Virus record (IMG/VR): IMGVR_UViG_3300030329_001111 | Location: 1 to 21,565 of that record | DNA from: a virus | DNA: 21,565 bases | Direction: 5' to 3' (one strand) | Shown here: one piece after another, positions 21,146-21,565 of the stretch | Layout of the letters: each line of letters starts with the position of its first letter | How positions within the stretch are numbered: the stretch's first letter is position 1 | Made by a program: the position numbers and the translations under genes | The notes under the pieces: model-generated | What the model saw: only the letters and a program-made list of their open reading frames with translations | The model's database searches: none | What the model was told of the DNA's origin: nothing

Positions 21146-21565
21146 GTTGGATTCACCTCTGCGGCTCTGTCACCACTATTGTATGTTGAAGACGCAACAT
21201 CACCTGATGTGTGCGTGTCGCTTGCTATTGCTTGATAGTTGATCGGTGCTGTTTCTGGTATCTCGGCACTGAAGATTGCAAGCGTGTATTCTTGCCATCC
21301 ATATTCTGCGGACGCTTCCTTCTTGACATCCCAATCAACGGTGTCTGAAACTCCTGCTGATCCTGTGTACTTCGTGACATAGAACATCGGCAACAGTGAA
21401 CTGCTATCACGAAGATTCACTGCACGATATGAATCTGGTTGCGAGTTTGGCGATGTTGTTCCGTCAACTTGAACACGACCATATGACTTGCGTGTTGTTG
21501 ATTCGCCTTCAAAGATTGCTGTTGCAAAGACAAGCACATCGCCTGATGATGTTGGCGTGAACGCT
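21142..21565 (-). CDS. Probable virion beta-sandwich protein, partial at window edge
   Basis: The frame is open to the right edge, reading AFTPTSSGDVLVFATAIFEG at the edge, so the gene starts outside the window; the GTG at 21537 is unlikely to be the real start. The visible part has SYGRVQVDGTT, DTVDWDVKKEASAEYGWQEY and TLAIFSAEIP, a beta-sandwich pattern seen in phage fiber or decoration proteins. The C-terminus ends NSGDRAAEVNPT. A structural role is inferred. Confidence 0.65.
   Translation of the reverse strand, partial: AFTPTSSGDVLVFATAIFEGESTTRKSYGRVQVDGTTSPNSQPDSYRAVNLRDSSSLLPMFYVTKYTGSAGVSDTVDWDVKKEASAEYGWQEYTLAIFSAEIPETAPINYQAIASDTHTSGDVASSTYNSGDRAAEVNPT

Overview
The window reads as part of a tailed double-stranded DNA phage (or prophage) genome of siphovirus type. 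Every gene I accept lies on the minus strand, so transcription runs from high to low coordinates. The structural genes have an HK97-like order: terminase small and large subunits, portal, prohead protease, major capsid, connector, head closure, gp10-like, tail completion, tail tube, tail-assembly chaperone with a -1 frameshift, tape measure, then tail-tip proteins and a fiber. The host cannot be proven from the sequence. Three features point weakly to a marine planctomycete-like host: a Cys-rich tail protein with a GACC...W.G.GTTC....CP module, a fiber starting with a GNWSNGVPDADG-type segment, and a small membrane protein ending in a PEP-CTERM-like tail. I see no tRNA, rRNA, CRISPR array, integrase, repressor or recognisable endolysin.

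Right part (21565 to 18630): the end of a structural gene, a second probable structural gene, a small unknown gene, terS and terL. Between terS and terL is a 113-bp insertion-like segment. It is bounded by 29-bp direct repeats, contains a perfect 12-bp inverted repeat, and re-encodes the TerS C-terminus. Middle (18626 to 9438): a portal fused to a Mu gpF-like head protein, protease, capsid, a strong palindromic hairpin, connectors, tail tube, a G/GT frameshift chaperone pair and a short tape measure. Then (9428 to 3831): tail-tip and Cys-rich proteins, a beta-solenoid fiber, a metallophosphoesterase with an altered first motif, a small HExxH protein and the PEP-CTERM-like membrane protein.

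Left part (3830 to 1): an early or accessory and recombination region. A near-consensus promoter at 3610-3638 drives two small unknown genes. Each of these is enclosed by its own matched pair of inverted repeats, and the two pairs differ from each other. A second promoter/operator region (about 2573-2623) precedes several very small genes whose leaders, ribosome-binding sites and junctions are duplicated in several families. The segment ends with a RecE-like exonuclease, a small unknown gene and a Sak3/DUF1071 single-strand annealing protein that runs off the left edge. Exonuclease plus annealing protein would form a two-component phage recombination system.

The most unusual features are the gene-enclosing inverted repeats at 2777-3565, the terS-terL duplication and hairpin, the phage PEP-CTERM-like protein, and the families of repeated leaders.
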